Of a DNA stretch of 28,851 nucleotides, positions 10,254-17,358 are shown piece by piece; position 1 is the first letter of the stretch, and every line of letters starts with the position of its first letter. The position numbers and the translations under genes were made by a program. The notes under the pieces are model-generated. The model saw nothing but the letters and a program-made list of their open reading frames with translations. It was not told where the DNA came from and searched no databases. The DNA comes from Bacillota bacterium (lineage in GTDB: Bacteria > Bacillota > Clostridia > Oscillospirales > Ruminococcaceae). The stretch is taken from positions 1 through 28,851 of the forward strand of contig JAEWXO010000016.1 in NCBI GenBank assembly GCA_023458875.1, in the 5' to 3' direction.

Positions 10254-11127
10254 AATACTCCTTCACTTCCTTTTTAATCTTATCGAACATTTCACTTACT
10301 GTAAGTTTTGCAAAACTCTCAATCTCTTCAGAATTTCCAAATTTGCCAGATAAGACTCCTGCAACAGAATGTTCTTTAGCATCATTACATGAGTTAATAG
10401 TATCATTTATAATCTTTAAATTAAGCTTATCCTTATTAAGCTCCAGTCTGCTTTCAAAGTATGGGTTCTTTCTTTCATAAACTCCGCCTACTGCAAATAT
10501 TGGGCTGAGATTTTCACGTCTGCCTTTTATATCCCTCCATAAAAACTGAAGAACTTCAAGAAATTTTATTACTCTGTCTGCTTTTTCGTCAGCAGAAATT
10601 TCAATATTATCATTTTCATCTTTTCCCACTCTGTCAAGATCAATTGTAACTGTATACGCATAAAGAGACATATGAATTTCACTTTGTGCAATTGCATTTT
10701 CAAGCTTTTTGCCTCGTGCAGACATACCTGCATTTGTAAGAAAGTCCATTTCAGAATTATAAGGTTCAAGTGAAACAGCATTGCTGAGACGGACTACAGC
10801 AGAACGAACCTTCTGTGTCCCTTTTGAACCGCTATCATCTTTTTTCGATGTTTTCATATATCCAAAAAGATCAATTTCAGGGTATTCCGAAATTTTTGCA
10901 CCTGATGCAAACTGTACGACACCATTATTTTCAACAGGAGTATTATCCCAACCAAGCTGCTGCATCATATTATAACGGAGAGCCTGTCTTGATATATATG
11001 TATATACATTTCCGTTTCCTTTTGTAATTTTTTTTAGCTGTGAGATATTACCTATGCCCTCACCGTAATTTGCACTTGAAGCTTCAAAAATCATTGATAT
11101 TGTAAGTCCGTTTCTGTTACTTGACAT
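10246..11127 (-). CDS. cas7: Type I-B Cascade backbone Cas7 (Cst2/DevR family)
   Basis: The 293-residue protein matches the Cst2/DevR branch of Cas7. Its N-terminus reads LTISMIFEASSANYGEG followed by GNISQLKKI and YISRQALRYNMM, the RAMP segment that lines the crRNA. Six or so Cas7 copies form the Cascade backbone and kink the guide so that every sixth base is flipped out. That property matters for the regulatory RNA described at 13824-13906. AGGAGG lies 9 nt upstream of the ATG, and the 3' end overlaps cas5. Confidence 0.93.
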   Translation of the reverse strand: MSSNRNGLTISMIFEASSANYGEGIGNISQLKKITKGNGNVYTYISRQALRYNMMQQLGWDNTPVENNGVVQFASGAKISEYPEIDLFGYMKTSKKDDSGSKGTQKVRSAVVRLSNAVSLEPYNSEMDFLTNAGMSARGKKLENAIAQSEIHMSLYAYTVTIDLDRVGKDENDNIEISADEKADRVIKFLEVLQFLWRDIKGRRENLSPIFAVGGVYERKNPYFESRLELNKDKLNLKIINDTINSCNDAKEHSVAGVLSGKFGNSEEIESFAKLTVSEMFDKIKKEVKEYYA

Positions 11128-11140
11128 TTTTCATATCCTC

Positions 11141-12793
11141 CTAATTTGTTTCATTTTTCTTTTCAAATTTCTGATATTTAAGTCCTAAAATATAACTCTG
11201 ACCGACTGCCCTGAATGATTCATCAGACTCAAAGCAGTCAATAAATACTGAAGGTATTGGTAAACCATTTCCCGAATATGTTCTTATTATTGCATCAATA
11301 AACATACCCCTATTCCCTACTGAAACTGCATTATTAAGCTTATATACATAACCCCTTAACCCATTATCTATATCTGCTTCCTCCGTTCTACCTGTTATTT
11401 TATAACGCATTTCTTTGCCACACATATACGCTGTCTTTACCTTTTTCATTAATTCATTCACATTTTCTCCTCCTCTGAAAATAATATTGATTTTTAAAAT
11501 ATCGTATAGATAATTGACATTCTTATTTGTCTTCATTGAAATTAAAAGCAGTTTATGAATAAGTCCATATTGGTTTCTGCCCGAAAGAATATCATAAAAA
11601 ACCTCATCAAAAACATTAATGTAGTTTTCGCCATCTTTAAGATAAACTTTTTCTATTCTCTCAAGGTATTCTGAACTATCACTAAGTTTTATGACCATAT
11701 CTCTGCCTATAACATTCATTTTGAAATGATTTGATGACATATTTTTTGAAATGACCTGAATATTACTCAGCTTATTTTTAAGAGCCTTGGTTCTTAGACC
11801 TATAAATGCCCTGTAAAACATTTTATCTCTATTACTTTCTTCTTCGTCCGGCTTATCATAAAAATACTGCATATTTCCCTGAAGACTTTTTATGTCAAAG
11901 TTATTGTTTATAAACACAACATCCTGACCCAGATATGCAAACCCCAATGGAACAAATGTATACAGGAATGCACATTTCTCACATACATATGCATCAGGTA
12001 CACAGTTCCAGTAGGCTGACTTTTTTCTACCTAAATCATCCGTTGTATCTATCATAAATGACATCTCGGTTTTAGATGATGTTGTTTCACGACACTCAAT
12101 ACATCTTATCGTTGCTTTCTTTTTTTCGTCCAAGCTTTTAATAAGCGGTTCAAAATACTTACTGTTGTAAAAATCAGCAATACTTTTTGTCTTTATATCA
12201 TTAAATGCAGACATTACATTGGTCAGCGAATTTGTTACAAAAAAAGATTTGAACTGAAATGATATAAGATCCCTGAATACCAGTTCTCTGAATGCTTCCG
12301 GTCTTTGTATCTGTTCACATATTTGCTTTAAAATCCTGTTTTTTTCTTCATTATCCTTGCATGATTTAAAATCTTTACAAAGTTTTAAGCTTACAATGTC
12401 ATCATCATATTTTGCATTAATAAAGCTTACTCCGTTTTCGAAGCTCTTTTTTGCAAAAAGAGATGATGCATTATCATACAGTTTTTTAAACTTATCTTTT
12501 TTATCCTTATCATTCAGTTTCTCGCTTTTTATAACAGCATCAATAATAGGCAGAGAATCAATAATAACTCTTATCTTTGTCCTATTGTATAAAATATTTG
12601 ATACTGCCTTTACATACATTTTCGGAATATCATTATTTTTTAAATAACCACTGTCCACATATAGATTCTGACCATCAATAATATAATCTGCATTTTCAAC
12701 AGCATCATTTTCCTTAAGACAATTTAATAACCCTAGAATACCGGCATTAACCAAAAACGAACTACCAAGCTTAAATATTACTTTATCATCCAT
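11141..12793 (-). CDS. cas8b1: Type I-B Cascade large subunit Cas8b1 (Cst1, CXXC-CXXC)
   Basis: This is a large, diverged protein of about 550 residues between cas6 and cas7, the position of the Cascade large subunit. It carries two CXXC pairs, CIEC near residue 232 and CEKC near residue 272, which define the Cst1/CXXC-CXXC branch and suggest a zinc ribbon. Cas8 reads the PAM and helps recruit Cas3. I prefer the ATG at 12793, with AAAGGA 8 nt upstream. A further in-frame ATG at 12802 abuts that same AAAGG and could not use it. Assignment rests on position and the cysteine pairs, as overall sequence conservation in Cas8 is low. Confidence 0.88.
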   Translation of the reverse strand: MDDKVIFKLGSSFLVNAGILGLLNCLKENDAVENADYIIDGQNLYVDSGYLKNNDIPKMYVKAVSNILYNRTKIRVIIDSLPIIDAVIKSEKLNDKDKKDKFKKLYDNASSLFAKKSFENGVSFINAKYDDDIVSLKLCKDFKSCKDNEEKNRILKQICEQIQRPEAFRELVFRDLISFQFKSFFVTNSLTNVMSAFNDIKTKSIADFYNSKYFEPLIKSLDEKKKATIRCIECRETTSSKTEMSFMIDTTDDLGRKKSAYWNCVPDAYVCEKCAFLYTFVPLGFAYLGQDVVFINNNFDIKSLQGNMQYFYDKPDEEESNRDKMFYRAFIGLRTKALKNKLSNIQVISKNMSSNHFKMNVIGRDMVIKLSDSSEYLERIEKVYLKDGENYINVFDEVFYDILSGRNQYGLIHKLLLISMKTNKNVNYLYDILKINIIFRGGENVNELMKKVKTAYMCGKEMRYKITGRTEEADIDNGLRGYVYKLNNAVSVGNRGMFIDAIIRTYSGNGLPIPSVFIDCFESDESFRAVGQSYILGLKYQKFEKKNETN

Positions 12794-12805
12794 CTCATAC
12801 ATCCT

Positions 12806-13522
12806 TTACAAAATATCAAACATTCCAAAGCCCTCTGATCTACGGCTCCCCATACCATAATGATATAAAGCATTTATTATTTCAGAACTAGCTGAAATTT
12901 CAAATATTCCGATTGAACAAGCAAATTTTATACCCATAGAGCTGGTGACTGTCTTTCTAGGTGATATCGGAATCAGTCTAAATTCACTGTTGTCAATTTT
13001 CATGCCACATAATTTTTCTAATTCATTTTGAACAATTTTAAACAGCTCTGTTTCAAATTCATCATTTTCAAAATATAAATACTTATCTAAATTATTTTCA
13101 TTGTGTTTTCGCACTATTAGCGGAGAAAGAAATTTGATTTTTACAGAATCGATATCAATCTGAGGTGTATTGCTTATAGTTACTTTTACAGGAATCATTT
13201 CATTTCCAAGCGGCATGGCAAAAGGAGTTTTTCTTTGTGCAAGAAAAGCATTGTAAAGCTCAATTCCAAGTATGGTATCACCCGTCGAAAAGTTTAACTC
13301 TATTTGTTTATCATTAACGTGAATAATATTATCATCAAATACAGGACTTTTCAACTTCACTGCAAAAGTAAAGGGTTTGATAAATGAAACCTTCTGGTAT
13401 AATTGTGAGTAAAGTTTATCGTCAAAATCTGATGTGCTCTTTTTTATAAAGCTCAACAGAGTTCTGCGGTAATCTAACAATATCTCTTTACTTTTCAATT
13501 CCAAAAGCATTGAAATACGCAT
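12806..13522 (-). CDS. cas6: CRISPR repeat endoribonuclease Cas6
   Basis: The 238-residue protein ends in the Cas6 glycine-rich loop GMGSRRSEGFGMF (about residues 222-234) and has two ferredoxin-like halves. Cas6 cuts the repeat RNA upstream of the 8-nt handle to make mature crRNAs. It is the first gene of the cas operon. AGGAGGAG at 13528-13535 lies 5 nt before the ATG, and the leader is only about 36 nt. The complement of that ribosome binding site supplies the CCT PAM next to the putative target of the regulatory RNA. Silencing here would therefore hit the entire operon. Confidence 0.93.
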   Translation of the reverse strand: MRISMLLELKSKEILLDYRRTLLSFIKKSTSDFDDKLYSQLYQKVSFIKPFTFAVKLKSPVFDDNIIHVNDKQIELNFSTGDTILGIELYNAFLAQRKTPFAMPLGNEMIPVKVTISNTPQIDIDSVKIKFLSPLIVRKHNENNLDKYLYFENDEFETELFKIVQNELEKLCGMKIDNSEFRLIPISPRKTVTSSMGIKFACSIGIFEISASSEIINALYHYGMGSRRSEGFGMFDIL

Positions 13523-13535
13523 ATATTCTCCTCCT

Positions 13536-13553
13536 ACATTTTGTTATAAATAA
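13536..13553 (+). promoter_or_regulatory. Putative Cascade target site in the cas6 leader (PAM CCT at 13533-13535)
   Basis: This plus-strand stretch, ACATTTTGTTATAAATA plus one base, matches the spacer-like segment at 13854-13871 at 15 of the first 17 positions. The mismatches are at guide positions 6 and 12, then 18, matching the every-sixth-base flipping of type I Cascade. The three bases before it are CCT, in the 5' position expected for a type I PAM. The site lies between the cas promoter and the cas6 start, so a bound Cascade should block transcription. Function is inferred. Confidence 0.8.
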
Positions 13554-13564
13554 ACTATATTGCC

Positions 13565-13593
13565 ATAATACCATATATATATTCTATTGTCAA
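13565..13593 (-). promoter_or_regulatory. cas operon promoter
   Basis: On the minus strand, a perfect TTGACA (13588-13593) is separated by exactly 17 nt from TATTAT (13565-13570). Transcription would begin near 13558, giving a leader of about 36 nt before cas6. Such a strong promoter without repression would express the cas genes constantly, consistent with a need for the RNA-guided control proposed here. Confidence 0.88.
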
Positions 13594-13619
13594 CATTTAA
13601 TATGATTTTCGTTAAATTT

Positions 13620-13662
13620 ACACAAGAAATAAATGAAGTTTTTGGAACTATTATTCTTGTGT
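13620..13662 (+). terminator. Hairpin with following T-rich stretch
   Basis: ACACAAGAA (13620-13628) pairs perfectly with 13654-13662, and inner AGTT/AACT and TAA/TTA pairings extend the stem. A T-rich stretch follows on the plus strand, so it could end a short rightward transcript. No convincing rightward promoter upstream was found. The mini-ORF at 13633-13692 overlaps it. Confidence 0.45.
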
Positions 13663-13692
13663 TTTCTAATATTTTTTACAATATTTTTTTAA
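13633..13692 (+). CDS. Possible 19-residue hydrophobic peptide
   Basis: From the ATG at 13633 this frame encodes MKFLELLFLCFLIFFTIFF and stops with TAA. The peptide would be a single, very hydrophobic, membrane-spanning segment, similar in style to type I toxin peptides. It lies between the cas promoter and the crRNA-like unit, where CreT toxin genes can occur. Against it, there is no clear Shine-Dalgarno sequence and no good promoter, and T-rich DNA produces Phe/Leu-rich frames by chance. I treat it as a candidate only. Confidence 0.2.
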   Translation: MKFLELLFLCFLIFFTIFF

Positions 13693-13700
13693 TATGCTTA

Positions 13701-13729
13701 TAGACAACTATTATAAGTTATGATATAAT
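13701..13729 (+). promoter_or_regulatory. Promoter of the crRNA-like RNA
   Basis: TAGACA (13701-13706) is separated by 17 nt from a perfect TATAAT (13724-13729). Transcription would start near 13736 and run rightward through both degenerate repeats, away from the cas operon. No protein-coding gene follows before the terminator at 13933-13985, so the product is a non-coding RNA. Confidence 0.82.
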
Positions 13730-13823
13730 TCAAATAGACTCCTGCTTCTTCATCCTGTCGATGTTATATCACTGAATATAACGATTAAATCTATTGTCTC
13801 AGAGAAACTATGACACCTAATCT

Positions 13824-13853
13824 AAGTTATAAAAACCATATTGGAATGTAAAT
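13824..13853 (+). repeat. Degenerate CRISPR repeat 1 (psi-R1)
   Basis: Aligned to the 30-nt crRNA-sense repeat, 20 of 30 bases match, and 17 of the last 19. The 12 bases TGGAATGTAAAT are identical, so the Cas6 site and the 8-nt handle are kept. The CCA/TGG stem is kept while its loop changes from GAG to TAT. Confidence 0.88.
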
Positions 13854-13876
13854 ACATTATGTTAAAAATAGCAAAC

Positions 13877-13906
13877 AAAATAATCTTACCACATTGGAAA
13901 CAACAA
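13877..13906 (+). repeat. Degenerate CRISPR repeat 2 (psi-R2)
   Basis: The core 13881-13899, starting TAATCTTACCA, matches the repeat at 17 of 19 bases. The CCA/TGG stem is kept and the loop is CAT. The handle after the stem has diverged completely. This is the pattern expected if only the upstream part of the second repeat is needed to finish the guide's 3' end. Confidence 0.88.
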
Positions 13907-13932
13907 TTAAAAGAACCTGTAAAAAAGCAACT

Positions 13933-13985
13933 AAAAAATTGAAACCACATTCTCATTTATTTTGAGAACGTAGTTTCAATTTTTT
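13933..13985 (+). terminator. Terminator of the crRNA-like RNA
   Basis: A long inverted repeat: AAAAAATTGAAAC (13933-13945) pairs with 13973-13985, and TTCTCA (13950-13955) with TGAGAA (13963-13968), with two mismatches between. It ends in a T run on the plus strand. From here to the thiC promoter at 14125 I see no gene or structure. Confidence 0.85.
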
Positions 13986-14124
13986 ATTAAGTAAGCACCT
14001 TAAGATTAAATACTCCGGTTTATTATAAGAACTGCTCAATTAACATAAACAGTATCAATTTCAAATATTTTTCTTACTCAACCTTTGAACGCCTTGTCCA
14101 AAATTCCTTTTATAATCCCCCCCC

Positions 14125-14154
14125 TTGACAACCCCCACCCTAAAGGTCTATAAT
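14125..14154 (+). promoter_or_regulatory. thiC promoter
   Basis: Perfect TTGACA (14125-14130), an 18-nt spacer, and perfect TATAAT (14149-14154). It lies just upstream of the TPP riboswitch. A run of C precedes the -35 box. Confidence 0.88.
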
Positions 14155-14163
14155 AATAAACAG

Positions 14164-14255
14164 AACAAACAGGGGAGTCTATTCAGACTGAGAGGAAGCA
14201 CAAAGCTTCGACCCTTAAACCTGATGCGGATTATACCGACGTAGGGAGCTTTGTT
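14164..14255 (+). promoter_or_regulatory. TPP riboswitch (THI box)
   Basis: The conserved elements occur in order: GGGGAGTC, CTGAGAGG, ACCCTTAAACCTGATGCGG, and TACCGACGTAGGGA. P1 pairs AACAAA (14164-14169) with TTTGTT (14250-14255). The same AACAAA recurs in the terminator's left arm (14284-14289). When TPP is absent, the free TTTGTT can pair there and act as antiterminator; when TPP is bound, P1 holds it and transcription stops before thiC. Confidence 0.96.
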
Positions 14256-14280
14256 GTGTAATATTGCATATGTGATAATA

Positions 14281-14319
14281 CGGAACAAATCATGCTACGG
14301 TTTGTTCCGATATTTTTTT
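14281..14319 (+). terminator. Riboswitch-controlled terminator before thiC
   Basis: CGGAACAAA (14281-14289) pairs perfectly with 14301-14309 around an 11-nt loop, followed by a run of seven T. It is the expression platform of the TPP riboswitch. Confidence 0.92.
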
Positions 14320-14337
14320 GAGAGGACTTGAGATTTA

Positions 14338-15648
14338 ATGAATTACAAAACACAGATGGAAGCGGCAAAAAAGAATATAATTACAAAGGAAATGGAGATA
14401 GTAGCAAAGAAGGAATACATGGATCCTGAAAGGCTCCGTGAACTTGTTGCATGCGGTCAGGTAGCCATTCCTGCAAATATCAACCACAAATCCCTGTCAC
14501 CTGAGGGAATAGGTAGTGGCCTCAGAACAAAGATAAATGTAAACCTTGGTATTTCCGGAGATGCAAAAAACTACGATATGGAATTTGAAAAGGTAAAAAC
14601 ATCAATCAAATTCGGTGCTGAAGCAATAATGGATCTGAGTAACTACGGCAAAACAAATAAGTTCAGAAAAGAGCTTATAGAAATGTCTCCTGCAATGATA
14701 GGAACAGTTCCTATGTATGATGCTATAGGATATCTTGAAAAGGATCTTCTTGAAATATCTGCAAAGGATTTTCTAAAGGTTGTTGAAGCACATGCCAGAG
14801 AAGGCGTTGATTTTATGACTATCCATGCAGGAATAAACAAGCGTTGCGTTGAAGCCTTCAAGAGAGACAAGCGTAAAATGAATATCGTTTCAAGAGGCGG
14901 TTCACTGTTATTTGCCTGGATGGAGATGACAGGAAATGAGAATCCTTTCTTTGAATACTTCGATGAGGTTCTTGAAATACTCCGTGAATATGATGTAACT
15001 ATAAGTCTTGGTGATGCGCTTCGTCCTGGATGTATCGATGACAGCTCAGACGCAGGACAGATTTCAGAGCTTATCGAGCTTGGCGCGCTTACAGAAAGAG
15101 CATGGGCAAAGGATGTTCAGGTAATGATAGAAGGACCGGGACATATGGCAATGAATGAAATCGCGGCTAATATGCAGATGGAAAAACGAATCTGCCACAA
15201 TGCTCCGTTCTACGTTCTCGGACCACTCGTGACAGATATATTCCCGGGCTATGATCATATAACATCAGCTATAGGCGGTGCTATTGCTGCTGCAAACGGT
15301 GCTGACTTCCTGTGCTATGTTACACCTGCGGAGCATTTAAGACTTCCTGACAACGACGACGTTAAGGAAGGAATTATTGCAAGTAAGATTGCCGCTCATG
15401 CCGCAGATATTGCAAAGGGTATTCCTCACGCAAGAGATCTGGACAACAAGATGGCTGAGGCAAGACATAATCTTGACTGGGATGAAATGTTCAAAATAGC
15501 TGTTGACGGTGAAAAAGCGAAAAGATTCTTTGAACAGACTCCTCCGGCGGACAGACATTCCTGCTCAATGTGCGGAAAAATGTGTGCAGTAAGAACAACG
15601 AATCTTATTCTTGAAGGAAAGAAAGTTGAGTTCTGTTCAGAAAAGTAA
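14338..15648 (+). CDS. thiC: Phosphomethylpyrimidine synthase ThiC
   Basis: ThiC is a radical SAM enzyme that rearranges aminoimidazole ribotide into HMP phosphate, the pyrimidine half of thiamine. The 436-residue protein is the short form found in anaerobes. Diagnostic segments include IPANINHK, GADAIMDLS-like (GAEAIMDLS), TIHAGI, SRGGS, SLGDALRPGC, MIEGPGHM and YVLGPLVTDIFPGYDHI. The C-terminal cluster-binding cysteines are C409, C412 and C416 in CSMCGKMC. Expression is controlled by the TPP riboswitch. No other thiamine genes are in the window. A lone AAGGAGG right after the stop suggests a second gene once followed. Confidence 0.98.
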   Translation: MNYKTQMEAAKKNIITKEMEIVAKKEYMDPERLRELVACGQVAIPANINHKSLSPEGIGSGLRTKINVNLGISGDAKNYDMEFEKVKTSIKFGAEAIMDLSNYGKTNKFRKELIEMSPAMIGTVPMYDAIGYLEKDLLEISAKDFLKVVEAHAREGVDFMTIHAGINKRCVEAFKRDKRKMNIVSRGGSLLFAWMEMTGNENPFFEYFDEVLEILREYDVTISLGDALRPGCIDDSSDAGQISELIELGALTERAWAKDVQVMIEGPGHMAMNEIAANMQMEKRICHNAPFYVLGPLVTDIFPGYDHITSAIGGAIAAANGADFLCYVTPAEHLRLPDNDDVKEGIIASKIAAHAADIAKGIPHARDLDNKMAEARHNLDWDEMFKIAVDGEKAKRFFEQTPPADRHSCSMCGKMCAVRTTNLILEGKKVEFCSEK

Positions 15649-15656
15649 GGAGGAAA

Positions 15657-16673
15657 TCACTTTATAACGTCATTAACCTTATACAGCGTAACGTCGCTGA
15701 ATCTCTCTGCCTGCCACAGTTTTTCATCGAACAATGCTTCATTTTTTTCGACTGTGTGGCCAGAGAGATATACTTTGCCATCGTCTGTGATATTGGTGAT
15801 TATCATAACATGGAATATTGTCTTTTTGATTCCCAGATAAACCAGGTCGCCTATCTGCATATCGTTTTTAAGTATGTAATCAACTACGTTATCAACGTTT
15901 TTCTTTATATCATCCTTTGAAGCGACAGGAATTTCTATCGACTTTGAATCCGAGAAAAAATGTTCCTTGCCATATGAAATCTGCCACTCCGCGCTTGACC
16001 ATGAATTGCTCCATTTAAAATCACCGTCAACATTTTTCGGTTCGATTTTTTCTATCTCTACACATGACGCTCCGTCCGAATATAGACGTCCTATTGTAAA
16101 AGCTGTATCAGTAACCGGGATTTCTCCATTCTTCCCCATAATGCCGGCAATTCTGTTTATAATACTATTTTCAGCCATTACTATGACCTTATCAAGCTTC
16201 CCTGAAAATTCTTCAGATTTTTTTCTTACCCATGATACATTGTCTGAATATCTGTACATATACCACTTATCATTCATCTCATACCCACCTGCACGAATGC
16301 ACTGTGATACAAAATTTGCACAATCAGTTATTCCTCCGCTCAGATATGGATAAATATCTGTATCACCCGTGTTATTTGCATTTGCTGCAGCATATTCTCT
16401 TACGGCCTGCCTGTCATAAAATACGTTGAATTCATCCGGAAACGGATCGTCGTTATCGCTTCGGCCGTCACCGTCTGAATCGGGAAATTCAGATGATATC
16501 TTATTTGGCGCTATTGTGTATTTTTTGGCATATTTTCTGTTACTATTAATTATTTCTTTTTCAGTCATCTTACTGCTTAATACAGATAAAAATATAAAAA
16601 ATATGACTATTATCAAAAGTGCATATTTTTTAAGAAATTTCGTCACATACTCAAATGTTCTTCTGGCTGTCAA
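15657..16673 (-). CDS. Membrane-anchored amidase-like protein with Ca-binding repeat
   Basis: The 338-residue protein starts with a basic stretch and one hydrophobic segment (about 17-34) that fits a signal anchor, so the rest should face outside. Residues 64-78, DSDGDGRSDNDDPFP, form an Asp-rich calcium-binding loop of the thrombospondin-3 type. The rest resembles the putative amidase domain (Amidase_6): YDRQAVREYA, then GGITDCANFVSQCIRAGG with the likely nucleophile Cys118, SWVR, and GDLVYLG with FHVMIIT (His288). Substrate is unknown; a cell-wall peptide is likely. The start is a TTG at 16673 with AGGAGGA 8 nt upstream. It converges on thiC with an 8-bp gap and no terminator between. Confidence 0.72.
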   Translation of the reverse strand: MTARRTFEYVTKFLKKYALLIIVIFFIFLSVLSSKMTEKEIINSNRKYAKKYTIAPNKISSEFPDSDGDGRSDNDDPFPDEFNVFYDRQAVREYAAANANNTGDTDIYPYLSGGITDCANFVSQCIRAGGYEMNDKWYMYRYSDNVSWVRKKSEEFSGKLDKVIVMAENSIINRIAGIMGKNGEIPVTDTAFTIGRLYSDGASCVEIEKIEPKNVDGDFKWSNSWSSAEWQISYGKEHFFSDSKSIEIPVASKDDIKKNVDNVVDYILKNDMQIGDLVYLGIKKTIFHVMIITNITDDGKVYLSGHTVEKNEALFDEKLWQAERFSDVTLYKVNDVIK

Positions 16674-16712
16674 TTTTATTTCTCCTCCATTTATTTATAA
16701 ATTTAAAATACA

Positions 16713-16740
16713 AATGCTGACTGTTTAAAAAGTCAGCATT
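16713..16740 (-). terminator. Hairpin upstream of the amidase gene, weak terminator
   Basis: AATGCTGACT (16713-16722) pairs perfectly with 16731-16740 around 8 nt. It lies past the end of the chemotaxis operon in the minus direction. The tract after it (TGTATTTTAAATT) is only partly T-rich, so termination may be incomplete. Confidence 0.5.
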
Positions 16741-16766
16741 CTGCATTTCCTTATTTATTTCTGAAA

Positions 16767-16801
16767 TGCTTAATTTACTGCTATGCCCTGAAAATTAAGC
16801 A
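16767..16801 (-). terminator. Hairpin after the chemotaxis operon
   Basis: TGCTTAATTT (16767-16776) pairs perfectly with 16792-16801 around a 15-nt loop, 32 bp past the cheW stop. There is no clear T run. With the hairpin at 16713-16740 it may form a tandem end for the operon transcript. Confidence 0.4.
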
Positions 16802-16833
16802 AAAACAGACCCTGCATAATAAAACCATAACAT

Positions 16834-17358
16834 CTACAATACTATTTCTTCCTGTGAAAAGGATTCTTTAAGCATCTCGAATTCCTCTTCATTAAGCATT
16901 TTTTCGGCGTTAAGAAGCATAATAATTTTTGAATTTATCTTGCCCACACCATCAATGTATTTTCTTGATTTTGAACTTTTACTTACAACCGGAACAGGAG
17001 AAATATTTTTTTCATCCAAATCAACAACTTCATCTACTGTATCAACAATAAATCCTACTTCAATATCATGTATGTCAAGTACAACAATACATGTTCTTTC
17101 ATTGTATTCCAATAACGGTTTTGAAAGCCTTGCACGCACATCAATTACCGGAATAACAATTCCACGAAGATTAATAATTCCTTTTGCATAGTCCGGAAAC
17201 TCAGGAACCGGCACGATTTCCTGCAGTTCAATAATTTCTCTGACCTGTTTAATAGGATAAGCATAGTATTGATTATCAATAAAAAAAGTAAGATAGCTTT
17301 CCACATTGCTCTGATCTTCTAATTCTTCTGTTTCCTTTATATCCCAATTATTTTCCAT
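16834..17358 (-). CDS. cheW: Chemotaxis coupling protein CheW (operon-distal copy)
   Basis: CheW links chemoreceptors to the kinase CheA. The 174-residue protein has the CheW fold signature: YLTFFIDNQYYAYPI, VREIIELQEIVPVP, then GIINLRGIVIPVIDVR and CIVVLDI. It has N- and C-terminal acidic extensions of about 20 residues. I start at the ATG at 17358 because GGGAG lies upstream; an upstream ATG at 17385 has none. It is the last gene of the chemotaxis operon, separated from cheB by a structured repeat element. A second, clearly different CheW lies three genes upstream. Confidence 0.93.
   Translation of the reverse strand: MENNWDIKETEELEDQSNVESYLTFFIDNQYYAYPIKQVREIIELQEIVPVPEFPDYAKGIINLRGIVIPVIDVRARLSKPLLEYNERTCIVVLDIHDIEVGFIVDTVDEVVDLDEKNISPVPVVSKSSKSRKYIDGVGKINSKIIMLLNAEKMLNEEEFEMLKESFSQEEIVL

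Larger units (their letters stand above)
13736..13985 (+). ncRNA. Candidate crRNA-resembling regulatory RNA (CreR/CreA-like)
   Basis: This is an independent transcription unit of about 250 nt, with a consensus promoter and a strong terminator but no credible ORF. It contains two degenerate CRISPR repeats in crRNA orientation, at 13824-13853 and 13877-13906, flanking a 23-27 nt spacer-like segment. The first repeat keeps the handle ATGTAAAT intact; the second has lost it. Cas6 processing would thus give one crRNA-like guide beginning ATGTAAAT-ACATTATG. Its seed matches the cas6 leader beside a CCT PAM. Known analogues are CreR, which directs Cascade to repress its own cas promoter, and CreA, which represses the toxin RNA gene creT. 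An upstream hairpin, GTTATAT with its complement (13763-13782), lies in the 5' part. Sequence evidence is strong; expression and activity are inferred. Confidence 0.82.

Noticed and set aside
13938..13945. ATTGAAAC, which resembles the 3' handle of many other type I-B repeats
   Set aside because: It is one arm of the terminator's inverted repeat and the rest of it does not match this array's repeat, so I treat it as chance.
14117..14140. C-rich tract before thiC
   Set aside because: It overlaps the promoter region and shows no repeat unit or partner; no function can be supported.
14643..15558. Minus-strand frames inside thiC
   Set aside because: They are shadows of a well-conserved gene with no start signals of their own.
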